Counted from the first letter of the stretch, positions 23,031 to 35,165 are shown. The stretch: DNA of 64,000 nt from Lutjanus erythropterus (GCA_020091685.1 CM034594.1:4624903-4688902); one strand, 5' to 3'. Notes: generated from the letters alone by a model not told the origin. Program-made: numbers and translations.

Positions 23031-23744
23031 ACATGACTGACAGATTCTTGGCCATAATTACACATTCATACTGAATACTGACACTTGTGATTAGATCGGT
23101 TTTACTAAATGTTGCAGTAAGTCACTTGTACACTTTTAGCTTAAAACATGATACTTGAGTCACTTTCTCTTAACATGCCTGCCTGTGCACACAGCTGTTT
23201 TATTATATAGACATTTAACCAACTACAGTGGTCAAAGAGATAGTCAGACCCTTTACTTAAAGGGTATTTTTCAACCTGGACCCTATTTTCCTATGTTTCT
23301 GTGAGTAAGTGACTGATGAGGTCAACAATTTTTCAAAAGACTGTATTGTCAAAGTATCAAGCACTTCAGCTGGTCAAAGCTGAGGTGAGCTACAAAATAA
23401 TCCCTCCAGTAATGTCAAAATACATCCACTAAAAGTGCTTGTTTTTAAGAATCTAAGATTGATATTATAAGTGGTTATTGTTATTACCGTTTTGTTAAAG
23501 AGTAAGACTGTTCAGCTAGAAACAGCTGCTTTGTTGCTCTGGCCAAACAAACCAGACCACCTTTCAAAATTAAATCTTATTTTAACATTTGTCACCGTCA
23601 TCTTCATTCATTCACCTCGAGTGAAACTAAATGAAACTCATCAAAAATGTCTTAGCTTGTCTCTCCACTGTTCCAGCAATCACCAGCTCTGATGGTTTTG
23701 CCCAAATAAACCCTTAATGTGCTGTTAGATGTAAAAATAATGGG

Positions 23745-23750
<6 letters not shown>

Positions 23751-23787
<37 letters not shown>
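23751..23787. repeat. (GA)n microsatellite
   Basis: About 18 uninterrupted GA units, with imperfect GGGAGAGGA upstream. Confidence 0.97.
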
Positions 23788-23792
<5 letters not shown>

Positions 23793-24230
23793 TCGGACAT
23801 CAAAGAAACAGCATGTAGAGCCAGAATATTTTCACATCTAACACAGTGAATAAATCATTCAGTACTGGATTAATAAAAAAAAAATATTGTCCCCAATAGT
23901 CACTTAGACACAAAAACATGGAAAAATACCTGCCTTTTAAATAAAAGTGACAAATAAATCATGTAAAAATAGTCAATGACATATAAACTACCAATAACAC
24001 AGAGTAAAAAACACTCATTACAAGCCCCGCGTTCAAATTCTACTACTACTTAAGAGTATCATCAGCAAAATGTATTTGACGTACTTAAAGTATAAGTATT
24101 CAGCAGAAAAATGGTCCCTTTGACTGATATATTATTATATATGACAGGATTCCCTGTGTGTTTTGTTGTCCAAGCATCTCTGTTTATTGGGTCTGTGCAT
24201 GTTAGCGCCTGAGAGTGATCATCTGATTTC

Positions 24231-24555
24231 AACATGGTGGCCTGGAGAGTAAGCTTCTCATATTACGGCGAAACACTAAAATATGTTTCTGAAAACAGAA
24301 TGCAGTGACAGAATCTTGAGCCATATTTGATCAGCACTGCTCAGTTTGACAGTTTGATCAGAGTTTTGTGAGCTTCCATTAGAAACTGGATCCAAAATGG
24401 TGGCCACAATCTTTCTCATGTTACAGCTAAACAGTACACTAAAATATGTTCCTGAGAACATTTTAGTCAAGAAAAAGGCGATGCAGTAACCTAATCTTGA
24501 TCTGTATTTGATCAGCACTGTCTAGTTTGACAATTTGAGTCTTTGTGAGTCTGTG
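24231..24555 (+). repeat. tandem pair of a ~162-bp repeat unit
   Basis: Unit 1 starts with AACATGGTGGCC at 24231 and unit 2 with AAAATGGTGGCC at 24393. Both go on with a TTCTCAT-TTAC segment, CACTAAAATATGTT, CTGA(A/G)AACA, a GCAGT(G/A)AC segment, and TATTTGATCAGCACTG with AGTTTGACA. A teleost tandem repeat family of this form is known to me. The stretch 23935-24125 just before it looks like the AGTA-rich family. Confidence 0.75.
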
Positions 24556-25888
24556 AGCATTGTGTGCTCAGACGCCACTTTTTTTTGCACTCAGCTTTAG
24601 AGTAAACAAAGTGCACACTTGCTTTGGTCTAAGATGTTTTACTGCAACCTCTAGCGGCAATGAATGTTGCTTACAGCACATTTTACTACTTTATGCACCG
24701 TTAGGTAGCCTTGTTTAGTCGTGTGTTTTCTAATTTAGGATCATCCCCCACCAAAGTGTCACAAGATAAATATGAAGGGTTTGCTCACTTTAATTTTCCT
24801 TTAATTTGGTCGCCTAATTGAGCCTTAAATTGTTAAACTATCTGAGATGTTTAAGGATAAATCACTCTCTGTTGGAGCTGATAATAACTTATGAAACATG
24901 ACAAAGGTCCTCAACTGGACTCAACTGAGGACTCATGAGCTGCAATGACTGGTTTAGTAATTAACAGTACATCAATTTTATAAGCTTATCATACGTCTTT
25001 TAAATGTACAATCATGTACAAGTACTTCAGAAGTGTAGTATTTGAGGAAATGTTTAGTTACTTTCCATCTCTGCTTGTTTAATCAACTTCCACGTGGCAC
25101 TTTTATCAATAAAATTCAACACCCAATTCTCTGGTTTTTATCCCCTGAGGCAAAGCACTACCAAAGTAAATACCATAATGAAAAAGGCTGGAAAATATTC
25201 ATTTTCCACTGGATTTACTCTGTTTACCTCTTGCCTAATGATTTCACCAAACGCTGTAAGTACCCTGACAGAAACTCCAGCTACATTTCAACACTGTGAG
25301 CTGGTTGAGGCAAGTCATCTCCTCTTTCCCGTCGGGGATGATAGTTTAAAACAATAACAGCATGTAATATTTCACTGAGCTGAGTCTCTCCCATTGTGCC
25401 TTGACATTTTTCTTCAGGCAGGATTGTTTATTTAGGAGGGTAAACACTGACAAGAGCAGAACCCAGAAGGAAAGTCTGTCTGTGCCTGTCAGATACACTG
25501 CCTCACACATGAGGAAATGTTATTTTCCCTTCACTCTCCGAGACTCCTACACATAATTAAGCTTTAAATATAACCTCATAACTTTTCCCTCTAGGGTAAA
25601 ATGGGAGAAGCAGGGAGTTAATCAATCTTCCCCTGGCATCAATAAGTTATTTCCATTAGTTCACAGCCTTTAAATCGCCGTCTAACTGCCTGAAGGCAAT
25701 GGCCGAGCAGACAGTGACATCACCCTCAAATACAGAGCTCTGATTGGTGGATGGGTGTCTGTTTGGGTGCAGGAGAGTGAGGGCACGAGTTTGATGTCTG
25801 GATTAAAGCACTGATGCAGATATGCTGTAGTTCAGATAGTGAGATCATATGATAGACAAGAGTGTGTAGAAGGCAGGGCCAGAGGTGA

Positions 25889-26000
25889 GACCAAGTCATT
25901 GTTCTGCATGTCACAAGTAAGTGTCAAGTCTTTGCACTCAAGTCCCAAGTCAGGACAGGCAAGTCCCAAGTCAACTCCCAAGTCCTAAACAAGTTTTAAT
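25889..26000 (-). repeat. GACTTGG-based repeat (reverse orientation)
   Basis: Contains repeated CAAGTC(CC/TT) words: ACCAAGTCATTG, CAAGTGTCAAGTCTTTGC, CAAGTCCCAAGTC twice. It is the reverse orientation of the family seen at 45815-46130. Confidence 0.65.
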
Positions 26001-27994
26001 CTAATAGCAAATTTCCAGCCTCACTGATTTACAAGGTACTTAGCTATTGGAGCTATATTATTTAACATTTCCACATGTCTAAAAACAATGTAAATGTCTT
26101 AAAACAGATGTATGTTCTATATTTTGTTGAGTTGTGTACTTACCGCCAGTGTTTGAGCTAAAATGCGATAATGCCTTTCTGGTGTAAATGACCTTTATAT
26201 TTAAAGATCAACTTGCTAGTTGTGATTTTAGCTCAACTTTATAGTTCACCTTTCCTGGAAATGATCATTTGAAAAGTTTGTGCAGGATTTCATATATTTT
26301 CCAAGATATAAGGGGAGAAATTCAGAGGAAAAGGTAGTGCAGGCATTTCGAGTCCCCAGGTTAAATCCTTCCGTCTAACTCACAGCTAGAATGCAAACAA
26401 ACATATTTCCTAAAATGTTGAACTATTTCTTTTTCGCCCTCTCCACTATGTCAATTGGTGGAAAAACATTGAAACCCTGGACTATATTTTAAGTCTACAA
26501 AAACAACAACAACTGAATCGCCTGTAAAAACCCACCCTGTGTAATTTGTGTGTAATTGTAGAACATAATCGTCTCCTTAGGCCGTCAAATTCCCCAAATT
26601 ACCAGAAACAATACATGACCTCATTGTCTCCAATGAGAGGGTATCTCCAAATTAAAATTTAAAGATACAGTATGTGTAGTATGTGTGAATTCTGAATCTA
26701 TTCAAACAAAAGTGTGATTTGAAGACAAGATGTCCCTGATAAAAAATAGTCAGACAAACATCTAAAACTGAGGGGATTTTTTCTTTTATCTTTATTCTGA
26801 TTGACTTCATCAAGGTAGGATTAACTGCAGGTGGAGGTCCTACTTTGTCCAGCAGGGGGCAGTGTTGTATCACTGTTCAGCAGTTGAAACAAACTGCAGG
26901 AACATCTGCATCAGAGAGTGTTAAGTATCATCAGTTTGTGCTTCAGATTTTCTGGGCAGGACTGATCATTTAAACCAGCTGTATCAACAGTCTCTGAGGC
27001 GCTTTTATGATGTGTGTGTGCAACAGTGGCTGTGCACACAGGAATTCATTAGTTCAACACCTGTTCCAGTAACAACTTCCCATTATGTCACAAAGGGACT
27101 CCAATATTTACATAATGATCATAATGTTCCTTTAACTGAATTGAAAAGGAAATCATGGGATTTATTTCAAAGCAATGTGTCTTATCTGCTCTTAAGAGAA
27201 AATTACCACACAAAAAAAGGATAAAGGGACATAGGCATTTTTAAATTATAAATAAATAGCCTTAACTGCCACAATAATGGGACTTACGTAGACAAAATCC
27301 TATATTTTAGAGACAGTAAATGTTAAATCAGAGAGCTATTCAGAAAATGAACCACATTTGTGAAGTACTTCAGACATAAAGTAGAATATTTTCTGCTCAT
27401 CATAAATCTATGAAAGCTTGTGCAACATTGAGACACTTGCTTTGAAAATCTGTGAATGCTAAAGAGTTTTGAACTGTCTGCACAATATCCACTGAGATGT
27501 GATACAGGGTTTGATTCTCCAGTGAAAACAACTATGACGATGTATTTGGACAACATGTTGAGAACTATTTTATTTGCAGCGAAACACTTAAATATATTCC
27601 CATTCATATGTCCCTTTATGGGTCCTCCTATATCCCGGTTTTCCACATTCCTAAGGATGTACTCAGGAGTAAAAAAGTGAGTATTCTCAAGTAATCTCTA
27701 CCAAGACTGGAGGCTTTTGCTTGTCATTTTAGGCTTGAATTTAAGATCAAGAATTGTATTTAAAATAGATATTTGATTAAATGTTGTATTGAATAAATGT
27801 TGAACAGTAGACTGCAGTTATGTGTTATGGCACAAGGAAGACATTCCTCTAAAGTTTACTTTGAACCTTGTTTCCCTTGTAACTTAATCTAAGATACGTA
27901 TTTTCAAAAGAAAAAAAATGCACAGTTCAGTCTGGAGAATTTTATTGAGTCAGATATTCAGGCTGCTCTCATATTGAAACAGTGATGGTCAGGA

Positions 27995-28083
27995 TGCTAC
28001 ACTGGTGTCATGGTCCGGTTATGCCTCGCACTCCTGATGTTTTCTCATCTGCTTTCCTGTCCCATGTTTTTCTTCCCTTGTTT

Positions 28084-28146
<63 letters not shown>

Positions 28147-28560
28147 TTGCTGCCTCACATCTCTCCAGCTGTCTGTTCACCTGCACACCTGTGAGTCATC
28201 AGCTAATCAAGCCCCTGCAGTATAAAACCCTGGATCTTCACTCCACTCTTTTCCAGATTCGTATTCAGTTTGTTGATGTGGTACTGATGCTATGGTTTAA
28301 ATTCAAGCTCTAGTTTGTGATTCATTCCTTGTGTTTGTTTGCTGCTCCTGTCGGGCTCTGTTTTTTGTGCCTGCAGGTTCATTCCCTGCGCAGCTCACTC
28401 TGTCTGTCCTGCTCCGCGGTGGGCTGAGATCTCTGTTCACATCTCTGACTTGTGAAATAAATTCACGTTTTTTTGAACTTTTTCTAACCACTTGTTTATA
28501 TTCTGCTTCGGGGTTCTTACTGAATATATAACATAACAACTGTCCTTTCATTTTAGTTCC
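27995..28560 (+). mobile_element. LTR-like dispersed repeat with TATA box and polyadenylation signal
   Basis: The block from about TGTCATGGTCCGG to TGCTTCGGGGTTCTTACTGA contains CAGTATAAAACCC (TATA box near 28221-28227) and GTGAAATAAATTCACG (AATAAA near 28456-28461). A CT/GT microsatellite sits in its first part. This promoter-plus-polyA order fits a solo LTR or a comparable retroelement terminal unit. I recognise the pattern from other fish genomes but not the family, and no terminal duplication was confirmed. Confidence 0.45.
28088..28144. repeat. compound (TC)n(GT)n microsatellite
   Basis: About 13 TC units (28088-28114) directly followed by 15 GT units (28115-28144). Confidence 0.97.
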
Positions 28561-29507
28561 TAAACTCAAACTCTGTGCTTTAAGGCTCTGAACACCCACA
28601 CAAGTGGTGTCTGTTATTCTGGGTGATAACAGACCTCTGCTCATCGTCCTGAGGCCTAACACCTGTGTGAGTGTTCACAGGCTTTAAGTTTACTTAACAT
28701 TTTTAATTTTTACTGGAGCAGCCACAGTACAGACTCACCAAAACTTGCAAATTCAAGTGCATTTAGACTGCAATTAACTTAAGCCAACTAACTAAACTAA
28801 CTAATTATGTGACTTCTATTTGTAGCACCCATGATGATTTGGGTATTACCATAGCGGTGAACATGCAAACATGTATTTTGTTTGTACTATTTGTAAGTAA
28901 TTTTTATATCTTTGTAGACAGCTGCCCACTTTGGGTCTTTTTCTGTTGATCAGTGTCAAAAAAGTCACACTACATCCACGATGATTCAATATTATAAAAC
29001 AAAAACATGAAAACTCACAAGGTGAATATCTTTAATAAGCACTATATTTAAATCCACAAAAGTGCATCAGTGTGAATAGTTTTTAAGTACCCTTTCAGCC
29101 GGGGCCATCCCTCTTTTTGTGCAGAAACAGTGGCACATTTCATTTCTCTGTTTGTCAGAAGGTGAAAGTTCACGTACCACCGGGGCCTCCTGAAATGAGC
29201 CCTCTGACCTGATGGCTATCATCCAGCTTCCTACTGCAGGAGTCCCAAGCTTTAATCTCTGTGAGGCTCATACATCACAAACGCTGCATTTATTCAAGGT
29301 TATCAGGATTATCTGGATTAATTTCAACAAACCTCTTAATTACAGCTGAGTCAGGGTTGGGTGGAAGTCAGGGCTAATGAGCTGCCTGTCTCCTCTTCTT
29401 CGTCTCTTCACATCACTGTCAAACTGGTGTTTAACATCTTAATTCAATGTCATGCTTTTCTCTCTCTTTTGTCTTATTCAGTGCAGAGGGAGTATTTGGG
29501 TCATTTA

Positions 29508-30185
29508 CTTTAGTAAAACCACTAATATTAAACTAGAAAAATACCCTGTTACAGATAAAAGTCCTGCATTGAAAATGTTAAAAGTATAAATGCATAATCA
29601 GGAAAATGCACTCTTGTGTAGTGACTATTATTACTGATGTTACTGTTGTAGTTGGTTGGTAAGTGTAGCTCATTTTGAACTATTTTGTGTAGGACTGCAA
29701 CTAATGATTATTTGTTGATTATTTCCTCTATTTATTGATTGGTTGCTTGGTCACAATTACCTCAAGGCCAAAGTTGAATCCTCAAAATTTTTAAAATTAA
29801 GTGCGATTATTAAAATAAGTCAAAGGAAAATCAACAAATCCTCATATTTGTGGAGCTGGAACCATTAAATGTTTCTGCATTAAAAATAACAATGATCAAA
29901 ATACTGTAGTTGCCAATTAATGTGCTGTCCATCGACCATTTGATTAATCGACTAATCATTTCAGCTGTACTTGTATATACTGTTGGGTAGTTTACAATGT
30001 AATTTATCAAATACAAAAACAAAAACATTTTATAATTTCTTCATAAGTTTTGTATACAAAACAAATCTTGAATTGTAAAGTAACTTGTTACTAAAACTGC
30101 CAGACAAATATAGTGGAGTAAAAAAGTACAGTTTTTCCCTCAAGTAAAGTACAAACATCTTTAGCAAAAGGTACACAAATTAATA
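29508..30185 (+). repeat. AGTA-rich dispersed repeat interrupted by a second element
   Basis: The left part (about 29508-29690: TAAAAGTCCTGCATTGAAAA, AAGTATAAATGCATAATCAG, GTAGCTCATTTTGAACTATT) continues after a 278-bp interruption with TATATACTGTTGGGTAGTTT, AATTGTAAAGTAACT and AGTGGAGTAAAAAAGTACAG. The order matches the family at 16010-16290. Confidence 0.65.
29691..29968 (+). mobile_element. CTGCAACTAA...TTTCAGCTGT short element, inserted in another repeat
   Basis: It begins AGGACTGCAACTAATGATTA and ends ATTAATCGACTAATCATTTC followed by AGCTGT. These ends are inverted repeats of each other (CTGCAAC / TTTCAG region). The same ends bound copies at 57643-58419 and 59897-60419. The ATTAATCGATTA-rich ends are typical of a widespread teleost non-autonomous DNA transposon family. 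Confidence 0.7.
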
Positions 30186-30299
30186 TCAGTTTAATCTTCC
30201 ATTATATTTAGAATATTCTCACAGCCTCAGAAAGCCTTGTCTGTTATATCACTCATTATCGTTTTCTTCAAAGCAACTAGACTCCTTTGACAAAAAGAT

Positions 30300-30830
30300 C
30301 AATTTTCTCTCATAGAACACAGCAGATGCAGGTCTACTGATGCCTTGACAAGTTAATTTGTTTGTAATACTGTACAACTTTGTTTAATCTGAACTAATCC
30401 TTTAAAACACTGAAGTCACACAATAAGACAATAAGGCAAACAAATCGAGGCAGCTGTAGACAGCAGCTCCTGTGTTCTGTGAGGTAAAACTACCATTTTG
30501 GCCAGAGAAGTTTGGTTGGTTTGGAGAGGGCGATATTTGGCTTATTTTAAAAAAAAGGCTGTCTGATGGCAAAATAACATGGTGAAAATATTCTGTTATA
30601 GTGCACCCTTAAACTGAATGGATTTTTTTTAAGTGTCTGAAATACATTTTGTTCACAGCAGTTCATTGTTCTTAGTTCTTAGCCTCCTACACCAGTACTC
30701 CTGCTGCTTCTCCAAATTGGGGGCATACCAACCACCATCTACTGTAGGAAATACACTGACACTGATAAAGAGCTCATACTCATAAAAATCTGAGAATCTC
30801 TTCACAGTACTTGAATAAATATATTTAGTT
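30300..30830. mobile_element. FB2 element fragment (interior and right arm)
   Basis: The interior words TTTAAAACACTGAAGTCACA, GTTCTGTGAGGTAAAAC and GCGATATTTGGCTTA are shared with 33225-33330. The right arm (CAGCAGTTCATTG, CAGTACTCCTGCTGCTTCTC, CCACCATCTACTGTAGG) matches the right arms at 7020-7212 and 32072-32213. The left arm is missing. Confidence 0.6.
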
Positions 30831-31650
30831 ACATTCCACCGCTGATCGTATCTTAGCTTCTGTAAATCTCAAGATTATATCTACTATCTATGAAATTTGT
30901 GTCTCTTTTGAACTATTGTCTTTGTATCATAAAAAACCCTGTGGCATGTCAGGTTGGCCAATAACAGAGACAAAAATATTACACTACATCCCTCCCATAG
31001 CTTATCTATGCAGGGGAATTCTCTTATTGTTCCGAGCCCCCACAGGGAGGTCAGAGGTCAGGGTCGACTCCAGATCAACACTGTTTGTCTTTAACATTTC
31101 AGCAGGGCAGATGCTCACTGTTATGATGGCTCAAGGTTTTCCCACTCATTAAGGCACCAAGATTAAAGCAAACACTTAATGGATGATGGAGAAATGGAGA
31201 GTCAGAGATGGAGACAGTGATCATAAACAGAAAAAAAAAAAAATAGAGCCTGGGTGAAGCAGGGAAGAGTGCACTCGATTCTGACATTTTCCCACACTGC
31301 TCCCCGGCCAGGACCAGGGGGGTCAGGAGGAAGAGGTCGAATCCCCGGAGTATAAAGCTCTCCTTTGGTTTACTCCTCCCCGCTCTTCCCCTGACATCAA
31401 ACTTCCTCTCCTATGTTAACACCATCCTCATTTACAGCTAACACATAAACACTGCTGCGGCTGGGCTCACGGGTCAGGAGACAATAAACAAACCCTGGAT
31501 TAGTTTTCTGATCGCTGACAGAGTGTTTGTGGTCATCCAGAAGACGCCTGCGCACACCTCTGAAGATGATAAGACGTGATGTCTCCTGTTCTGTCACTCT
31601 TAACTTCAGAGGACCAATCGACAGTAAAAGATAAATTGATATCATCAAAC

Positions 31651-32213
31651 TTAAAGGGATAGTTTAGATTATTTGCTGTGACTTTTGATCAGTCAGTGTA
31701 TTACCCACAGTAGATGCCAGTCAGCGTGCCTCCAGTTTGGAGAAGCTGAGAGGAGCACCAGCACGGAAACTAAGCAATGTGCTGCTGTGGACAGACTTTC
31801 TGACAGCAAAGTGAAGCAGTGAAAATATGCTAAATAAAGCATTTTAAGCTGGATCTTTTTTAAAGGTTAAATCTGTAATATATTTACTGTAATAAGTCAT
31901 AAAATTACCACGATATGTCATCAGAGATCAAAGAAATATGTTAAGTTAAAATACTTGCCTCTCTGATGACAACACTATATGACTCCAAATCAGTATTTGG
32001 ACTGGAGTACTCAGTTTTGCATTCACAACTGCTACCTACTGCTCCTTTAAATGGCTAAAATATCTTTTGTTGCTGACTCTGTCCACAGCAGTACATTGCT
32101 TAAATTCCATGCTGGTACTTCTCCAAACTGTTGCTAAAACACTGATTATCAATAAGTACCTGATACATTCATACTTCAAATAATCAGAACTATCTAACTA
32201 TCCTGAACTATCA
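31651..32213. mobile_element. FB2 foldback element with both arms
   Basis: The left arm (31651-31800) reads AAAGGGATAGTTTAGATTAT, then GTGTATTACCCACAGTAGAT, CCTCCAGTTTGGAGAAGC, AGCACGGAAACTAAGCAATG and TGCTGCTGTGGACAG. The right arm (32072-32213) is its reverse complement in diverged form: CTGTCCACAGCAGTACATTG, CTTCTCCAAACTG, ATAATCAGAACTATC. The middle is unrelated AT-rich sequence. Confidence 0.75.
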
Positions 32214-32217
32214 TAAC

Positions 32218-32227
32218 TATATATATG

Positions 32228-32294
<67 letters not shown>
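32218..32294. repeat. (AT)n microsatellite
   Basis: About 38 AT units with two GT interruptions, directly outside the right end of the FB2 element. Confidence 0.97.
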
Positions 32295-32296
<2 letters not shown>

Positions 32297-32876
32297 TGTA
32301 TATTAGTGTCCTTGAGTACATTCTTTTATCTCAGCAGATGTCTGATACAAAGTTTTGGGATATTTTTAGAGAGAACATTGGGAACGAGGTTGAAGCTGTA
32401 AACCTCAAAGCTCTGGTGAATTGTCATATGGTGGTGGAAGTGGTCCCATATGACCATTAGGGGCCACTCCTCTCTAACCCTGAAACCCCTTCTGCAGCCC
32501 CCAAACACTCCTTCATCTTCACAGATGCAAGACATGAAAGATGAGCTATCTCTGGATTCAAGTGTTGCATCATCTCTGGTTTCAGATACAGCATCAACAA
32601 GTGAAAGTAAACTTGTGTATCCAGCCCTGGTGGACATTCTGTACTTCTCACTGTATTCCGGCCGTAAAATCTGGATCACCACATGAAAGCCCTGGAGGCA
32701 AACTGCAGGAGCGTGGATGTCATGAACATATGGTGTAATCATTAAAACCAAATTTGGTAAGAAAAAAAAAAAAAAGGATACAGATTCCAAAGCCTAAACT
32801 ATGTAAGTTTCACTCAACTGTGTTGGTAGGAATGTAAGATGGAGATGTGATGATTTCTACTGTACACTGGCCTTTT

Positions 32877-33330
32877 TAAAGGGATAGTTCGGATTGTCTG
32901 AAGTGGGGTTCTATGAGGTATTGGTGATCAGCATGCCCCCAGTTTGGCGAAGCAGCAGGAGGAGAATGAGCTGCTATTGACAGGGTCAGCAGCAAAATAT
33001 TTTAGCCACCTGAGGCAAGTACTCTACACTTAGAATATTTTCACCGCTTTACTTTTCCATAAGATAGCCATTTGTAACAGGAAAGCTCTCTCTCTGTCAT
33101 TTAAATAGACTCTTTTGTCAAAATACAGTAAGTATTTTTTTCCTGTAGATGACAGGAGTTGCTGGTCTACTGCTGCCGCTGATCTGTCAGTTTGTTTGTG
33201 TCACTGCTAGTGCTTCCAAACTATCCTTTTAAAACACCAAAGTCACACTATAACAGTGTTCTGTGAGGCAAAATAATGCTTTTGCTAAAGGTGTGTTGTT
33301 GCTTCGGAGAGAGCAATATTTGGCTTCTAA
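32877..33330 (+). mobile_element. FB2 element fragment (left arm and interior)
   Basis: The left arm is AAAGGGATAGTTCGGATTGT, then TGAAGTGGGGTTCTATGAGG, CCCCCAGTTTGGCGAAGCAG and GCTATTGACAGGGTCAGCAG. The interior ends TTTAAAACACCAAAGTCACA, GTTCTGTGAGGCAAAA and GCAATATTTGGCTTC, shared with 30400-30545. No right arm was found. Confidence 0.65.
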
Positions 33331-33835
33331 TATAATTTATACAACAGTTAGTTCCAACCAAGTAATTTGATTGGATGAGAGAGATCCATGAGTGATGATA
33401 TAGAGTACAACATCACTGGGATTTTTAACTACATGCATCAGTCCACTTTATGGTGTTTTAATATATTAACGTTACAATGACTAACAGATAGAGACCATAG
33501 AGACTGGAGGAGACAGGAGGTGTTTTGCACATGACTCAGGGCTTATTGCTGTGGGATTACTGTCACACGTATTAATCTGACAAAGTACATGGAGTTTAAT
33601 ACAAGAACAGCAGTTTTAACAGCTGTTAATCAGGGAATAAACACGCGCTTATGTGCATAGGTGTTACCATTGTTATGAAATGATTTGCATAAAAATAGTC
33701 TATAGTTACATGTCTTAAACATAAATTATATGATCGTTCCTGGATCCGTTTCATGATCAGCAGATGGATTTATTAGTAGTTCAGCTTCCTAAATTAGCTA
33801 AAATAACAAATCTGCTATTGTAAAATCCTGTGGTT

Positions 33836-33915
33836 GGTTCGTTTGCTCTCAAACGAACCACAGCAGAGTCTGTTTGGAAGCGGACTGAGACCCACCTTTT
33901 CATGTGGTCTCAGTC
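33836..33915. repeat. two adjacent perfect hairpins, probably part of a MITE
   Basis: GGTTCGTTTG at 33836-33845 and CAAACGAACC at 33850-33859 form a 10-bp stem with a CTCT loop. GGACTGAGACC at 33882-33892 and GGTCTCAGTCC at 33905-33915 form an 11-bp stem with a 12-base loop. The GTTTGGAAGCGGACTGAGAC wording resembles a teleost repeat that I know. Confidence 0.7.
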
Positions 33916-34524
33916 CTGTTGCTTGGTCTGTACCAGCGTGAATCTGAAAAGTTAAACAAAGGCATTTGGCCGCTTAAGAAATCTGAGCTGAATTCAGCCT
34001 TTACACTTTAGTGTGCAGGAAAATGTTTGTGTTGCTTGGCAACAGTCCAGTCCAGTGGCAGACCAATTTGTTTTGGTGGAGCCAATTGATGAGTAAATAA
34101 TACCTCCACTTCAAAAAAACCCCTGAACTGTCCCTGTAACCGCAGACATTTTGACTTGTCATTGTATGAAAAACAGAGGTGTTGCTAATAACATTAACAA
34201 TCACTTTGTTCTATTCAAGTGTCCCACTGAGCTGTGACAGTGAGGCAACATGACGCAGGCGAATTAAATTTACCCATCATTCATTTTATTCAATTTCATT
34301 AAATTCATTTTATTACACCTGCAGCTTTCGTACTGTGACATGTCAGAATGATTACTGTGAATAATACCCTTTTGTGGCAACCTTCCCTGCTGCTTGCTGC
34401 TGTATTTTTGTTTTCTGTTTTTTTTTGTGATGCACCTGAAGGCAGCACAATTAGTAGCATGGGACACACTTTATTGTGGCTCATGCATAAAGGCCTTCAT
34501 GTTATTTTACTCATCCACTCACCA

Positions 34525-34640
34525 AACCAGTAGTTCCCAACCTATTTTATGTGACACATCATTGTTTAAGCAATTTTTTAAAGTGGTTCCACCTCAAATT
34601 AAGTTTTCTGTCTCTTCTATGATAATCTGCTTAATATCTT
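34525..34640 (+). repeat. fragment of the GTTCCCAACCT repeat
   Basis: CCAGTAGTTCCCAACCTATT starts like the complete copy at 54745-55352. Only the first part is recognisable. Confidence 0.45.
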
Positions 34641-34741
34641 TAGGTTTTGTACTGTTGATGTTAGAAATCTTGGATGTTTTTGGATGTTGTTGCTTACATT
34701 CAATAGACGAAATGACTAATCAAGAAAATAATCTGTGCATT

Positions 34742-35165
34742 AGGGCTGCAACTAACAATTATTTTCATTGTCATTAATCTGTTGATTATTATCTTGATTA
34801 ATTGATCAGTTACTCTTGTCCTAATCTTAGCACGTATCCAAACGTGTGGATGCTCATTGCCAAAATGTTCATCATGTATATGTCTTGATCTTTTTTCAAG
34901 TCTTAGATAATTATGATTATTTTCATTTTTTTAATCTGTCAAGTCATTTTCTTGAATAACTGATTAGTTGTTTGGTCCATAAAATGTCATAAAATGGTGA
35001 AAATGTCAATCAGTGGTTCCCAAAGTCCAAAATGACCAGAAAATATTCACACTTAATAAACTAGATTCAAAGAATTTTGACTGAACTAATTTTTCTTACT
35101 CAAATTGATTGATTATTAAACTAGCTGATTAATTTAATAATCAATAAATCATTGTATCTCTACTG
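34742..35165 (+). mobile_element. CTGCAACTAA family element, partly duplicated
   Basis: It starts AGGGCTGCAACTAACAATTA and ends in an ATTAATTTAATAATCAATAA region. A second internal start-like block (TAATTATGATTATTTTCATT, about 34910) and the family's middle (GATTAGTTGTTTGGTCCATA, CAGTGGTTCCCAAAGTCC) suggest a duplicated or nested copy. Confidence 0.6.

Noticed and set aside
24010..24045. GCGTTCAAATTCTAC stretch resembling a tRNA B box
   Set aside because: No matching A box or cloverleaf could be built around it.
31320..31350. GAGGTCGAATCCCCGG, similar to a tRNA T-loop
   Set aside because: No acceptor, D or anticodon stems around it.
31397..31648. 83-codon minus-strand open frame with protein-like composition
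   Set aside because: No known family and no credible exon borders. It could be conserved non-coding DNA, but nothing in the window shows that.
32326..32790. 154-codon minus-strand frame and 78-codon plus-strand frame on the same DNA
   Set aside because: Starts in a poly-T tract and lies between FB2 repeats. No recognisable protein on either strand.
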